A stretch of 12,170 nucleotides of DNA. Source: UBA6902 sp964393845. GTDB lineage: Bacteria > Nitrospirota > Thermodesulfovibrionia > UBA6902. Shown here in pieces: positions 1-8,849 of the stretch. The stretch spans positions 1 through 12,170 of the forward strand of contig CAYMUX010000104.1 in the NCBI GenBank assembly GCA_964393845.1, read 5' to 3'. Made by a program: the position numbers and the translations under genes. The notes under the pieces are model-generated. The model was given only the letters and a program-made list of their open reading frames with translations. It did not search any database and had not been told where the DNA came from. Every line of letters starts with the position of its first letter. Within the stretch, counting starts at the first letter, position 1.

Positions 1-14
1 ATGTAGAATGCTTA

Positions 15-44
15 AATTTACACGTGAAGGACTGTGGTTGTCAA
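15..44 (-). promoter_or_regulatory. Candidate sigma70-type promoter leading out of the window
   Basis: Read on the minus strand, a perfect TTGACA (39-44) is followed after 18 nt by TAAATT (15-20), which matches the TATAAT consensus at four of six positions; with 17 nt the hexamer is GTAAAT. It lies downstream of the rpoC terminator and points left. I infer that it drives the next operon, often rpsL-rpsG-fusA in this neighbourhood, but that operon is outside the window. The -35 is convincing and the -10 is weak. Confidence 0.4.
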
Positions 45-92
45 GAAGTTTTTTTTACAATGTGATAACCGCTCTGTTATGTAGCTTGTGTA

Positions 93-119
93 ATTCCCCT
101 CTTTTCAAAAGAGGGGAAT
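93..119. repeat. 13-bp perfect palindrome after the rpoC terminator
   Basis: The arms attcccctctttt (93-105) and its exact reverse complement (107-119) flank a single base, so the transcript could form a GC-rich-topped hairpin with a small loop. Neither strand has a U-tract after it, so it is not a standard intrinsic terminator. It may be a dispersed palindromic intergenic repeat or a second, backup 3'-end structure. Dispersed copies cannot be judged from one window. Confidence 0.6.
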
Positions 120-135
120 CATCCAATTTCCCTCT

Positions 136-182
136 AAAACAAAAATTGACGATTGATGAGGTTTTGTCATCAATCGTCAATT
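136..182 (-). terminator. Rho-independent terminator of the rpoBC operon
   Basis: A perfect 16-bp inverted repeat (144-159 and 167-182, 7-nt loop) begins 23 nt after the rpoC stop codon. On the minus strand the 3' arm runs into TTTTT G TTTT (145-136), giving the expected U-tract. The stem is AT-rich but long and free of mismatches. A smaller 7-bp hairpin (181-187 with 193-199) sits just before it and overlaps the base of the 5' arm by two bases. This marks the end of the long ribosomal protein and RNA polymerase transcript. Confidence 0.85.
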
Positions 183-205
183 CAAAGCATCTCTTTGAAT
201 CCGGG

Positions 206-3200
206 CTAATAGTTACTGCTAAATCCTTCTTCCACTTCTACAAAAGTTTCCTTGTAAATATCCGTTCCGGTGCCGGCAGGGATAAGCCTTCCCATGATAA
301 TATTCTCTTTCAGCCCCCTTAATTCATCCCGTGCGCCGTTAATGGCCGCCTCGGTAAGCACCCTGGTAGTTTCCTGGAAAGATGCGGCTGAAATAAAGCT
401 GTCTGTAGAGAGTGATGCCTTGGTAATTCCCAGGAGCATAGGCTGCGCCTGGGCCGGTTTACCCTTCTGCTTGATGACTCTTCTATTTTCTTCCTCAAAG
501 ATACGTTTATCAACCTGCTCACCGACAAGGAAATCCGTATCCCCCGCATCATCGATTTTTACTTTTTTCATCATCTGCCGGACAATAACTTCTATATGTT
601 TATCATTGATCGCAACACCCTGAAGTCTGTAAACTTTCTGCACCTCATCCACAAGGTAACTCTGCAGCTCGTTGGGACCCAGTATTTCGAGGATGTTATG
701 CGGATTAATCGAACCGTCCATCAGGGCCTCTCCTGCCCTGACCCAGTCACCTTCATGTACACTCAAATGCTTGCCCTTGGGGATAAGATACTCCCTCGTA
801 TCCGTTCCTCCTTTGACATTCACTACTCTCTGGCCCTTATGGAAGCCTTTAAACTCCACAACCCCGTCTATCTCACTCACAATAGCCTGTTCCTTGGGTT
901 TTCTCGCCTCAAAAAGCTCAGCTACTCTTGGAAGACCGCCGGTTATATCTTTTGTCTTTGTTGTCTCCCTCGGGATCTTGGCTATAACATCACCCGGGTG
1001 AACAATCGCTGTCTTGTCTACGAGAACGTGCGAACCTGACGGCAGGAGGTACCGTGCGAGTGCATTTGTCCCGGGTATCCTCAGCGTGGCCTTGCCATGT
1101 TCGTCTTTTATTGAAATCCTCGGCCTCATATGGGCAGGGTATTCTACGATAACTTTATGGGCAAGCCCTGTAACTTCATCCACTTCTTCTTTAACGGATA
1201 TACCCTCAACAATATCGCCGAGCGCGATCCTTCCTCCTACCTCCGTAATAATCGGCAGTGAATAGGGGTCCCATTCGACAAGCAGCTGGCCTGCATCCAC
1301 TTTTTGGCCGTTTTTGATTCTCAGCTTCGCGCCGTAAACAACAGAGTATTTTTCTCTCTCTCTGCCCTCTATATCGGTAATGGCAATGTTTCCGTTTCGG
1401 TTCATAACGATCAGGGCGCCCCCCCTGTCTTTAACTGTAGAAAGCTCAATGAATTTAACTACGCCGCTGTTCTTTGCCTGTAGAACAGTCTGTTCTACTA
1501 ATCTCGTAGCCGTACCCCCGATATGGAAGGTCCTCATTGTCAGCTGTGTCCCCGGCTCTCCAATGGACTGTGCCGCCATTATCCCGACTGCATCGCCTAA
1601 TTCTACAATTCCGCCTCTGCCCAAGTCGCGTCCATAGCATTTTTTACATACACCTAATTTTGATTCACAGGTCAATACCGAACGAATCAAGACCCTGTCA
1701 ATGCCGGCCCCTGCTATCTTCTCTGCCAGTTCATCTGTTACCTCCTGGTTCTTTGATATGATTATCTCTTTTGAAATCGAATCCTTAATGTCTTCAGCAA
1801 CAATCCTGCCGTAAATCCTTTCCTCAAGGGGTTCGATTATCTCACCGCCTTCGAGAAGGCTTGTCACGGTAATGCCGGCATGTGTTCCGCAGTCCTCTTC
1901 TCTTATAATGACATCCTGAGCAACATCAACGAGCCTTCTTGTAAGATACCCCGAATTCGCCGTTTTTAAAGCTGTATCCGCCAGGCCCTTTCTTGCGCCG
2001 TGCGTTGAAATAAAATATTGAAGGGGGGTCAGACCTTCTCTGAAATTCGCGGTAATCGGGGTCTCTATAATTTCCCCTGAAGGTTTTGCCATAAGGCCTC
2101 TCATCCCGGCAAGCTGCCTCAGCTGGGCCGCCGAGCCCCTGGCCCCTGAATCAGCCATCATAAAGATATTATTAAATGACCGTCTTTCCTTCAATTCCTC
2201 ATCAGACAACTGCTTGATATCTTCTACTCCTTCAGAGCCAAGTTCTTTCATCATTTCATCGGCTATTCTCTCCGTAACCTCGGCCCAAATATCTATGACT
2301 TTATTATACCGCTCTCCGTTTGTGATAAGACCGTCCGCATACTGCTTCTGAACATCAAGCACTTCCTGTTCAGCCCCTTTTATTAATTCCGGCTTTTTGC
2401 TGGGTATATGCATATCATCTATGCATATTGAGTTCCCCGACAAGGTTGCGCTTGCAAATCCAAGTTTTTCAATATCATCAAGAAAGACAACGGTTTCCTT
2501 TCTGCCGATCCTCTTATAGCAATACTCAACAATCTTCCCCACTTCCTTCTTGGTCATTTCCTTGTTGATCATTGAAAATGCAATGCCTTTCGGCAATATT
2601 TCACCAAGGATAATACGCCCGGCAGTGGTATCAACAAAAGACCCGTCCATCCTTACTTTAATTGGAGCGTGTTGATCAAGTATGCCGGCATCAAAAGCCA
2701 TTCTGACTTCGTCAGGACCATATAATACCTTGCCTGCTCCTTTAGCATCTTTTTTATATTTTGTAAGATAATAAATGCCCAGGACCATATCCTGAGTAGG
2801 CGTTACAATAGGCTTACCGCTTGCAGGACTTAAGATATTATTAATAGACATCATCAGGGTCCTTGCCTCTACCTGGGCCTCTATGGAAAGCGGGACATGC
2901 ACTGCCATCTGGTCGCCGTCAAAGTCCGCATTAAATGCCGTGCAGACGAGAGGATGGAGTCTTATGGCCTTACCCTCCACGAGTTTAGGATCAAAGGCCT
3001 GCATGCCGAGACGATGGAGGGTCGGCGCGCGGTTTAAGAGTACAGGATGCTCTCTGATGACCTCATCCAGACAATCCCATATTATATCTTCTCCCCGTTC
3101 AACTATTTTCTTTGCCGCCTTTATAGTGGTCACATAACCCTTTTCCTCAAGCTTGCTGAATATATAGGGTTTAAACAACTCAAGCGCCATGGTTTTGGGC

Positions 3201-4303
3201 AGACCGCATTGATGCAGTTTAAGCTCCGGTCCAACGACAATAACTGAACGGCCTGAATAATCCACTCTCTTGCCAAGAAGATTTTGCCTGAAACGCCCCT
3301 GTTTACCTTTTATCATATCACTCAAGGACTTAAGCGGCCTCTTTGTTGCGGCCTTCAGAACACGGCTTCTCCTGCCGTTGTCAAACAGCGCATCAACTGC
3401 CTCCTGGAGCATCCTTTTTTCATTGCGTATAATTACGCTCGGGGCATTCAGCTCCATAAGTCTTTTCAGTCTGTTATTTCTGTTTATGACTCTTCTATAG
3501 AGATCATTCAGGTCTGAAGTTGCAAATCTGCCGCCCTCAAGAGGGACGAGCGGGCGGAGGTCGGGAGGAAGGACCGGGATAACGTCCATGATCATCCATT
3601 CAGGCTTGTTCCCCGACTTTCTGAAGGCCTCTACCACCCTTAATCTCTTTGTGAGTTTCCTCTTTATGCCGATGGAGGAAGATACCTGGATCTTTACCCT
3701 TAACTCTTTTGCCAGTTGATCAAGATTAATATTTCTTAAAAGCTCTTTTACCGCCTCAGCGCCTACGCCGGCCTTAAATTTATCTCCAAACTCCTGAACG
3801 TTCTTTCTGTATTCTTCGTCAGTCAGCAGCTCCTTTTGTTTTAATTTTGATTCACCGGCGTCAACGACGATATAACTTTCAAAGTAAAGCACCTTTTCAA
3901 GCTGGCGCATGGTCATATCAAGCAATGTCCCTATTCTTGAAGGAATGCCTTTTAAAAACCATATGTGGGCAACTGAGGTGGCAAGCTCGATGTGTCCGAG
4001 CCTCTCACGCCTTGCCTTTGCCTGTATAACTTCTACTCCGCATTTGTCGCAGACAACCCCTCTGTGTTTCATTCTCTTGTATTTGCCGCATATACATTCC
4101 CAGTCCTTAACAGGCCCGAAAATCTTGGCGCAAAAGAGACCGTCTCTTTCCGGTTTGAAAGTGCGGTAGTTTATGGTTTCAGGTTTTTTTACCTCGCCAT
4201 AAGACCAGGCCCGAATTTTTTCAGGAGAGGCAAGCTTTATTGTTATTGCCTTAAATTCGGTCGGATTCTTCGGCTTCTCAAATATTGAATATATATCTTC
4301 CAC
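206..4303 (-). CDS. rpoC: DNA-directed RNA polymerase subunit beta'
   Basis: Largest catalytic subunit of RNA polymerase, 1365 residues, full length. The N-terminal zinc site is C70, C72, C85 and C88. The catalytic magnesium site lies in NADFDGDQMAVH (458-469) with D460, D462 and D464. The second zinc site is C805, C879, C886 and C889. The bridge helix is around 757-795 (GLTPLQYFISTHGARKGLAD) and the trigger loop has M923, R924 and H927. About 190 residues from roughly 931 to 1118 form an insert in the trigger loop, like the SI3 insert of Proteobacteria; the chain then resumes at TGGLPRVAELFEAR (1121-1134). Translation starts at GTG (4301-4303) with AAGGGAG 7 nt upstream; no better start lies nearby. 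It is 45 nt downstream of rpoB, clearly co-transcribed, and is followed by the operon terminator. No catalytic residue is missing. Confidence 0.99.
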   Translation of the reverse strand: MEDIYSIFEKPKNPTEFKAITIKLASPEKIRAWSYGEVKKPETINYRTFKPERDGLFCAKIFGPVKDWECICGKYKRMKHRGVVCDKCGVEVIQAKARRERLGHIELATSVAHIWFLKGIPSRIGTLLDMTMRQLEKVLYFESYIVVDAGESKLKQKELLTDEEYRKNVQEFGDKFKAGVGAEAVKELLRNINLDQLAKELRVKIQVSSSIGIKRKLTKRLRVVEAFRKSGNKPEWMIMDVIPVLPPDLRPLVPLEGGRFATSDLNDLYRRVINRNNRLKRLMELNAPSVIIRNEKRMLQEAVDALFDNGRRSRVLKAATKRPLKSLSDMIKGKQGRFRQNLLGKRVDYSGRSVIVVGPELKLHQCGLPKTMALELFKPYIFSKLEEKGYVTTIKAAKKIVERGEDIIWDCLDEVIREHPVLLNRAPTLHRLGMQAFDPKLVEGKAIRLHPLVCTAFNADFDGDQMAVHVPLSIEAQVEARTLMMSINNILSPASGKPIVTPTQDMVLGIYYLTKYKKDAKGAGKVLYGPDEVRMAFDAGILDQHAPIKVRMDGSFVDTTAGRIILGEILPKGIAFSMINKEMTKKEVGKIVEYCYKRIGRKETVVFLDDIEKLGFASATLSGNSICIDDMHIPSKKPELIKGAEQEVLDVQKQYADGLITNGERYNKVIDIWAEVTERIADEMMKELGSEGVEDIKQLSDEELKERRSFNNIFMMADSGARGSAAQLRQLAGMRGLMAKPSGEIIETPITANFREGLTPLQYFISTHGARKGLADTALKTANSGYLTRRLVDVAQDVIIREEDCGTHAGITVTSLLEGGEIIEPLEERIYGRIVAEDIKDSISKEIIISKNQEVTDELAEKIAGAGIDRVLIRSVLTCESKLGVCKKCYGRDLGRGGIVELGDAVGIMAAQSIGEPGTQLTMRTFHIGGTATRLVEQTVLQAKNSGVVKFIELSTVKDRGGALIVMNRNGNIAITDIEGREREKYSVVYGAKLRIKNGQKVDAGQLLVEWDPYSLPIITEVGGRIALGDIVEGISVKEEVDEVTGLAHKVIVEYPAHMRPRISIKDEHGKATLRIPGTNALARYLLPSGSHVLVDKTAIVHPGDVIAKIPRETTKTKDITGGLPRVAELFEARKPKEQAIVSEIDGVVEFKGFHKGQRVVNVKGGTDTREYLIPKGKHLSVHEGDWVRAGEALMDGSINPHNILEILGPNELQSYLVDEVQKVYRLQGVAINDKHIEVIVRQMMKKVKIDDAGDTDFLVGEQVDKRIFEEENRRVIKQKGKPAQAQPMLLGITKASLSTDSFISAASFQETTRVLTEAAINGARDELRGLKENIIMGRLIPAGTGTDIYKETFVEVEEGFSSNY

Positions 4304-4348
4304 TAATTTTCTCCCTTGTAAGGTTTTAATGAAAATTTAAAATAAAGT

Positions 4349-7300
4349 CTATGCCTTTGACTTGCTCGATCCAGTCAATTTACGTTTCTCACCCTCTTCT
4401 TTTTCCTCTATCATATCAACATCCAGGCCAAGGCTCTGAAGTTCTTTTATCAGAACATGGAACGACTCCGGAACTCCGGGTTCGAGGTTGGCGTCTCCTT
4501 TGACAATAGCCTCATATACCCTTGCCCTGCCGACGACATCATCGCTTTTAACTGTGAGAAATTCCTGCAGCGTGTAAGCAGCGCCGTAAGCCTCAAGCGC
4601 CCAGACCTCCATCTCACCGAGTCTCTGGCCGCCGAATTGGGCTTTACCGCCTAAAGGTTGCTGCGTAACAAGCGAGTACGGCCCTATAGAGCGGGCATGT
4701 ATTTTATCATCCACAAGATGATGAAGCTTCATAATATACATACTACCCACTGTAATGGGTTTCTGGAAAGGCAGGCCCGTCTTGCCGTCATAAAGGGTAA
4801 TCTGTCCGCTTGTAGGTAGTTTTGCCTCCGCGAGAAGCTCTTTAATTTCCTTTTCGCTCGCGCCCTCAAATACAGGCGTTGAAACATAAATATCAAGTTC
4901 CTTCGCAGCCCAGCCCAGATGGGTTTCAAGTATCTGTCCGACATTCATTCGGGATGGGACGCCAAGGGGATTCAAAATTACATCAACAGGAGTCCCATCA
5001 GGCAGATAAGGCATATTCTCTTCGGGAACTACAATTGAAATAACACCTTTGTTACCGTGTCTGCCAGCCATCTTGTCGCCAACCTGTATCTTCCTTTTCA
5101 TGGAAACATATACTTTCACGATTTTGAGCACCCCGGGCGGCAGTTCATCTCCCTTTTTAAACTGTTCTAATTTATTGTTAAAATCACCTTCAAGCTGCCT
5201 GACATGTTTTCCTGTTTCGTCATCAAGAAGTTTAATCGCTTCTGCCTTCTGGCTATTTACAATATTTATCTTGCGAAGCGCCTTGTCCGGTATCTGCGCG
5301 AGGATTTCCTGCGTAAGCACTTTCCCGCCTCCACATAACACCCCGTTTATACCGGAGATCTTTACATCTTCTGAAGCTTTCTCGTTAGAGAGCAACTTTC
5401 TTATTTTCGTATAACTGCTTTCTTTTAGAATTCTTACCTCATCTTCAACGTTCCGCTGTAAATAAGCTATCTTGTCTTCCTGAATGCTTTTAGTTCTTTT
5501 ATCCTTTACAGTTCCCTTTCTCGTAAATACTTTAACATCCAGTACTGTTCCTTCAATTCCAGGCGGCACATAGAGACAGTTTTCCCTTACTTCTTCGGCC
5601 TTTTCCCCAAATATCGCCCTGAGCAGTTTCTCCTCCGGGGTAAGCTGGGTCTCGCTCTTGGGAGTAACCTTACCTACAAGGATATCTCCCGGCTTTATTT
5701 GAGCCCCGATCCTGATGATTCCGCTTTCATCCAGATCCTTTAAGGCTTCCTCCCCAATATTGGGTATGTCTCTTGTTATATCTTCAGGCCCGAGTTTGGT
5801 CTCCCGGGCTTCTATCATGAACTCTTCAATATGTATCGAAGTGAATACATCGTCTTTCACGAGGCGTTCGCTGAGGATAATAGCGTCCTCAAAGTTATAT
5901 CCTCCCCACGGCATAAAAGCAACGAGGACATTTTTGCCCAATGCCAGTTCGCCCATGTCGGTTGCGGGACCGTCGGCAATTACCTGCCCCTTTTTGACTT
6001 TGTAGCCTGTCTTGACAATAGGCTTCTGGTTCATGCATGTTGCCTGATTTGAGCGGCAAAACTTAATCAGGTTATATATGTCCGCTCCGCCGTCATTACA
6101 TTTGACCACAATTCTTGATGCATCAACAGCTTCCACGACGCCGTCCCGCTTTGCAGCGATTATAACTCCGGAGTCCCTGGCTGCTACTGCTTCTATCCCG
6201 GTACCTACTCTCGGTGCATTTGTATGCAGTAAGGGGACCGCCTGTCTCTGCATGTTTGAACCCATTAACGCCCTGTTGGCGTCATCATTTTCCAGGAATG
6301 GAATAAGAGATGCAGATATACTTACTATCTGTTTTGGTGAAACATCCATATACTGGACTTCATCCGGGGTAACCAGTCTGAAGTCACCACCGACCCTTAC
6401 GGAGACAGTTTCGCTTGTTAGGTTGCCTTTATTGTCTAAAGGTGACGTCGCCTGCGCTATGACATAATTCTCTCCATCAATTGCGGAAAGATACTCTATT
6501 CCTGCTGTCGCCCTTCCGTTTTTGACCTTTCTGTACGGCGACTCGATAAATCCAAAGTCATTCACCCTTGCGTACGAAGCTAAAGATGTGATTAAACCGA
6601 TATTCGGTCCTTCCGGTGTCTCTACAGGACAGATACGGCCGTAGTGCGTAGGGTGTACGTCTCTCACTTCAAACCCCGCCCTTTCTCTTGTTAAACCTCC
6701 TGGACCAAGTGCGCTCAATCTCCTCTTATGAGTTATCTCTGACATGGGATTTGTCTGGTCCATAAACTGGCTTAACTGACTTGAACCGAAAAATTCTTTT
6801 ATTACCGCGATAACGGGTTTTGCATTAATAATGTCATGAGGCATTGCAGTCTCAAGCTCTGTAAGCGTCATCTTTTCTTTAATGGCCCGCTCCATTCTTA
6901 CCAGACCGATCCTGAACTGGTTCTCAAGGAGCTCGCCGACTGCCCTTATCCTCCTGTTGCCGAGGTGGTCGATATCATCGACTTCACCCTTGCCCGCTCT
7001 TAAATCAAAAAGATATCGAAGGATTTCTATAATGTCCCTGTCAGTTAAAACTCTCGTTTCCAGGGGAATGTCAAGACCTAACCGCTTATTAAGCTTGAGC
7101 CTTCCCACTACGGAAAGATCATATCTTTTGGGATCAAAAAACAACCCTTCAAAGAGAGCTTTCGCATCGGCTATTGATGGAGGCTCACCGGGTCTGAGTT
7201 TTTTATAAATCTCAATCAATGCCTCGTCCGTGTTATTTACTTTATCAAGCAGAAGGGTATCTCTTAATGAAGGAAGATAACGTATGCCGTCTATAAAAAG

Positions 7301-8311
7301 CAGACGAAGAGAAGGGATTTTCATGGGCAATATTTTATCCACTATATCTTCAGTAAGCTTCTCATTGCTTTCCAGTATAATCTCGCCGGTCTCCGGGTCA
7401 ATAATGTCGGACAATGTGACCCTTTCAATCAACTCTTCTCTGGCCATTGGTATTTCCTTGATCCTTGCCGTCTCCATTTTCTTGAAGGCGGATTTGGTAA
7501 TCCTTCCGCCTTCCTTGACCAGCAATTCTTTTGATTCAGGATCATTTATATTCTTAAATGCCCTCAGGCCTACAAGCACACCGGTCACGTTTCGTGATGG
7601 AATACCGTTTTTAATTTTTATTTCTTCAATCGGATAATATGTCTGGAGAATCTGTTCTTCCGTATAGCCAAGTGCTTTAAGTATGATTGTGGCATGAAGT
7701 TTCTTCCTGCGGTCAATTCGCACGTAAAGCGTATCTTTGGTATCAAACTCAAAGTCAAACCATGAACCTCTTGCAGGTATTATCCGGGCTGAAAAGATGA
7801 CCTTCCCTCCAGCCTGTGACTTGCCTTTATCGTGGCTGAACAATATACCGGGAGAGCGATGAAGCTGACTGACAACAACCCTCTCAACACCGTTGATGAC
7901 AAAAGTGCCTGTTTCAGTCATTAACGGGAGCTCGCCTAAATAGACCTCCTGCTCCCTGGACTCTTTCAGTCTCTTTTGTCCTGAGTCGCCTTTTTCCCAC
8001 AAATTCAGCTTGACCCTTACCTTAACAGGAGCAGCATAATTAATGCCCTTATCGAGGCACTCCCTGACATCGTACTTCGGGGTTGCAATTATGTACTCAA
8101 TAAACTCAATGGAGGCTGTCTCATTGTAATCAACGATAGGGAATACACTGCTGAATGCCCCGTGCAATCCCCTGTCTTCTCTCTGGTGCGGCGGCGTTTT
8201 TTCCTGCAGGAAACGTTCAAATGAACGCTTTTGAATTTCGATAAGATTTGGAATAGCAAGAATCTCGGGTATCTTCCCAAAATTTTTTCTTACCCTTAAA
8301 CCTTCTGCCAT
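4349..8311 (-). CDS. rpoB: DNA-directed RNA polymerase subunit beta
   Basis: Second catalytic subunit of RNA polymerase, 1320 residues. It forms the upper jaw of the active-site channel, binds nascent RNA and is the rifampicin target. The rifampicin pocket SSQLSQFMDQ...THKRRLSALGPGGL (510-540) has D518, H528 and S533 at the classic resistance positions, all the usual susceptible residues. Other landmarks are ICPVETPEGPN (560-570), PWGGYNFEDAI (801-811), the active-site lysines K1072 and K1080 in MKRKIQVGDKMAGRHGNKGV, and the beta' clamp contact near GGKAQFGGQRLGEMEVWALE (1221-1240). Residues about 935-1050 form the long, partly coiled-coil insert found in Proteobacteria and relatives. The ATG start has AAAGGAG 4-5 nt upstream. 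It lies 110 nt downstream of rplL across a heptad-repeat spacer in which I see no convincing promoter or terminator. Confidence 0.99.
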   Translation of the reverse strand: MAEGLRVRKNFGKIPEILAIPNLIEIQKRSFERFLQEKTPPHQREDRGLHGAFSSVFPIVDYNETASIEFIEYIIATPKYDVRECLDKGINYAAPVKVRVKLNLWEKGDSGQKRLKESREQEVYLGELPLMTETGTFVINGVERVVVSQLHRSPGILFSHDKGKSQAGGKVIFSARIIPARGSWFDFEFDTKDTLYVRIDRRKKLHATIILKALGYTEEQILQTYYPIEEIKIKNGIPSRNVTGVLVGLRAFKNINDPESKELLVKEGGRITKSAFKKMETARIKEIPMAREELIERVTLSDIIDPETGEIILESNEKLTEDIVDKILPMKIPSLRLLFIDGIRYLPSLRDTLLLDKVNNTDEALIEIYKKLRPGEPPSIADAKALFEGLFFDPKRYDLSVVGRLKLNKRLGLDIPLETRVLTDRDIIEILRYLFDLRAGKGEVDDIDHLGNRRIRAVGELLENQFRIGLVRMERAIKEKMTLTELETAMPHDIINAKPVIAVIKEFFGSSQLSQFMDQTNPMSEITHKRRLSALGPGGLTRERAGFEVRDVHPTHYGRICPVETPEGPNIGLITSLASYARVNDFGFIESPYRKVKNGRATAGIEYLSAIDGENYVIAQATSPLDNKGNLTSETVSVRVGGDFRLVTPDEVQYMDVSPKQIVSISASLIPFLENDDANRALMGSNMQRQAVPLLHTNAPRVGTGIEAVAARDSGVIIAAKRDGVVEAVDASRIVVKCNDGGADIYNLIKFCRSNQATCMNQKPIVKTGYKVKKGQVIADGPATDMGELALGKNVLVAFMPWGGYNFEDAIILSERLVKDDVFTSIHIEEFMIEARETKLGPEDITRDIPNIGEEALKDLDESGIIRIGAQIKPGDILVGKVTPKSETQLTPEEKLLRAIFGEKAEEVRENCLYVPPGIEGTVLDVKVFTRKGTVKDKRTKSIQEDKIAYLQRNVEDEVRILKESSYTKIRKLLSNEKASEDVKISGINGVLCGGGKVLTQEILAQIPDKALRKINIVNSQKAEAIKLLDDETGKHVRQLEGDFNNKLEQFKKGDELPPGVLKIVKVYVSMKRKIQVGDKMAGRHGNKGVISIVVPEENMPYLPDGTPVDVILNPLGVPSRMNVGQILETHLGWAAKELDIYVSTPVFEGASEKEIKELLAEAKLPTSGQITLYDGKTGLPFQKPITVGSMYIMKLHHLVDDKIHARSIGPYSLVTQQPLGGKAQFGGQRLGEMEVWALEAYGAAYTLQEFLTVKSDDVVGRARVYEAIVKGDANLEPGVPESFHVLIKELQSLGLDVDMIEEKEEGEKRKLTGSSKSKA

Positions 8312-8325
8312 AATTCTCCTTTACT

Positions 8326-8412
8326 GAAGGATTCCAGGACTGAGGATTCAAGTGATTAAGATATAATTCACATCTTTAACTCGAACCCTTGACTCCTCGG
8401 CCCCTTGAACCC
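8326..8412. repeat. Heptad-like inverted repeat array A (rplL-rpoB spacer)
   Basis: The left part (8326-8360) repeats AGGA/CAAG-type units every 7-8 nt. The right part (8381-8412) repeats TTGACTC / CTCGGCC / CCTTGAA-type units every 7 nt. The stretch 8336-8352 pairs imperfectly (about 13 of 16 positions) with the reverse complement of 8388-8404, so the whole is a degenerate inverted repeat around a 35-nt AT-rich centre. It occupies nearly all the spacer between the rplL stop and the rpoB Shine-Dalgarno. Periodicity is weaker here than in the other arrays. Confidence 0.5.
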
Positions 8413-8421
8413 TATTTTTAT

Positions 8422-8802
8422 TTATTTCAATTCTACTGTTGCGCCCTGTTCTTCAAGCTTTGCTTTGATTGACTCTGCCTCTTCCTTTGATACCCCGGTT
8501 TTTACCGGTTTTGGAGCGCTGTCAACAAGTTCTTTAGCTTCTTTAAGCCCAAGACTTGTAAGCTCTCTTACAGCCTTGATCACCTGGATCTTTTTGTCGC
8601 CGACCGCTGACAGAACAACATCAAAACTTGTTTTTTCTTCTACTGCGGCAGGGGCTGCGCCGCCGGGGGCTGCAGCAACAACTGCTACAGGTGCAGCTGC
8701 GGTAACACCATATCTCTTTTCAAACTCTTTTATGAATTCCGACATATCCAGGATCGTCATTTTATCAATAAATTCAAAAACCTGATCTTTTGTAACAGAC
8801 AT
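8422..8802 (-). CDS. rplL: 50S ribosomal protein L7/L12
   Basis: Stalk protein, 126 residues (E. coli 121), present as two to three dimers per ribosome on L10. It recruits and activates translational GTPases such as EF-Tu and EF-G. The N-terminal dimerisation domain is 1-32, the flexible Ala/Pro/Gly-rich hinge about 33-54, and the C-terminal globular domain 55-126, with the conserved GTPase-contact helices in KIQVIKAVRELTSLGLKEAK (71-90). The ATG start follows a strong AAGGAGG. It lies 47 nt after rplJ, with a small hairpin in the gap, which suits separate and stronger translation of L12 relative to L10. Confidence 0.99.
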   Translation of the reverse strand: MSVTKDQVFEFIDKMTILDMSEFIKEFEKRYGVTAAAPVAVVAAAPGGAAPAAVEEKTSFDVVLSAVGDKKIQVIKAVRELTSLGLKEAKELVDSAPKPVKTGVSKEEAESIKAKLEEQGATVELK

Positions 8803-8823
8803 CTTTTCCTCCTTAGGTTAACA

Positions 8824-8847
8824 ATGGTCCACGCATTTCGGGACCAT
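8824..8847 (-). promoter_or_regulatory. Hairpin in the rplJ-rplL mRNA spacer
   Basis: The arms atggtcc (8824-8830) and ggaccat (8841-8847) form a 7-bp stem with a 10-nt loop. On the mRNA it starts 2 nt after the rplJ stop codon and ends about a dozen bases before the rplL Shine-Dalgarno. No U-tract follows, so it is not a terminator. It may separate the two cistrons or be a processing or stability element; that role is inference. Confidence 0.45.
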
Positions 8848-8849
8848 CT

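Noticed and set aside
8..322. Plus-strand ORF over the rpoC 3' end.
   Set aside because: It crosses the terminator hairpin and the antisense of rpoC, has no ribosome site and resembles no protein family; the other plus-strand ORFs over rpoB, rpoC and rplJ are shadows in the same way.
6704..6787. Possible rifampicin-resistance changes in rpoB.
   Set aside because: The residues at the classic positions (D518, H528, S533) are the usual susceptible ones.
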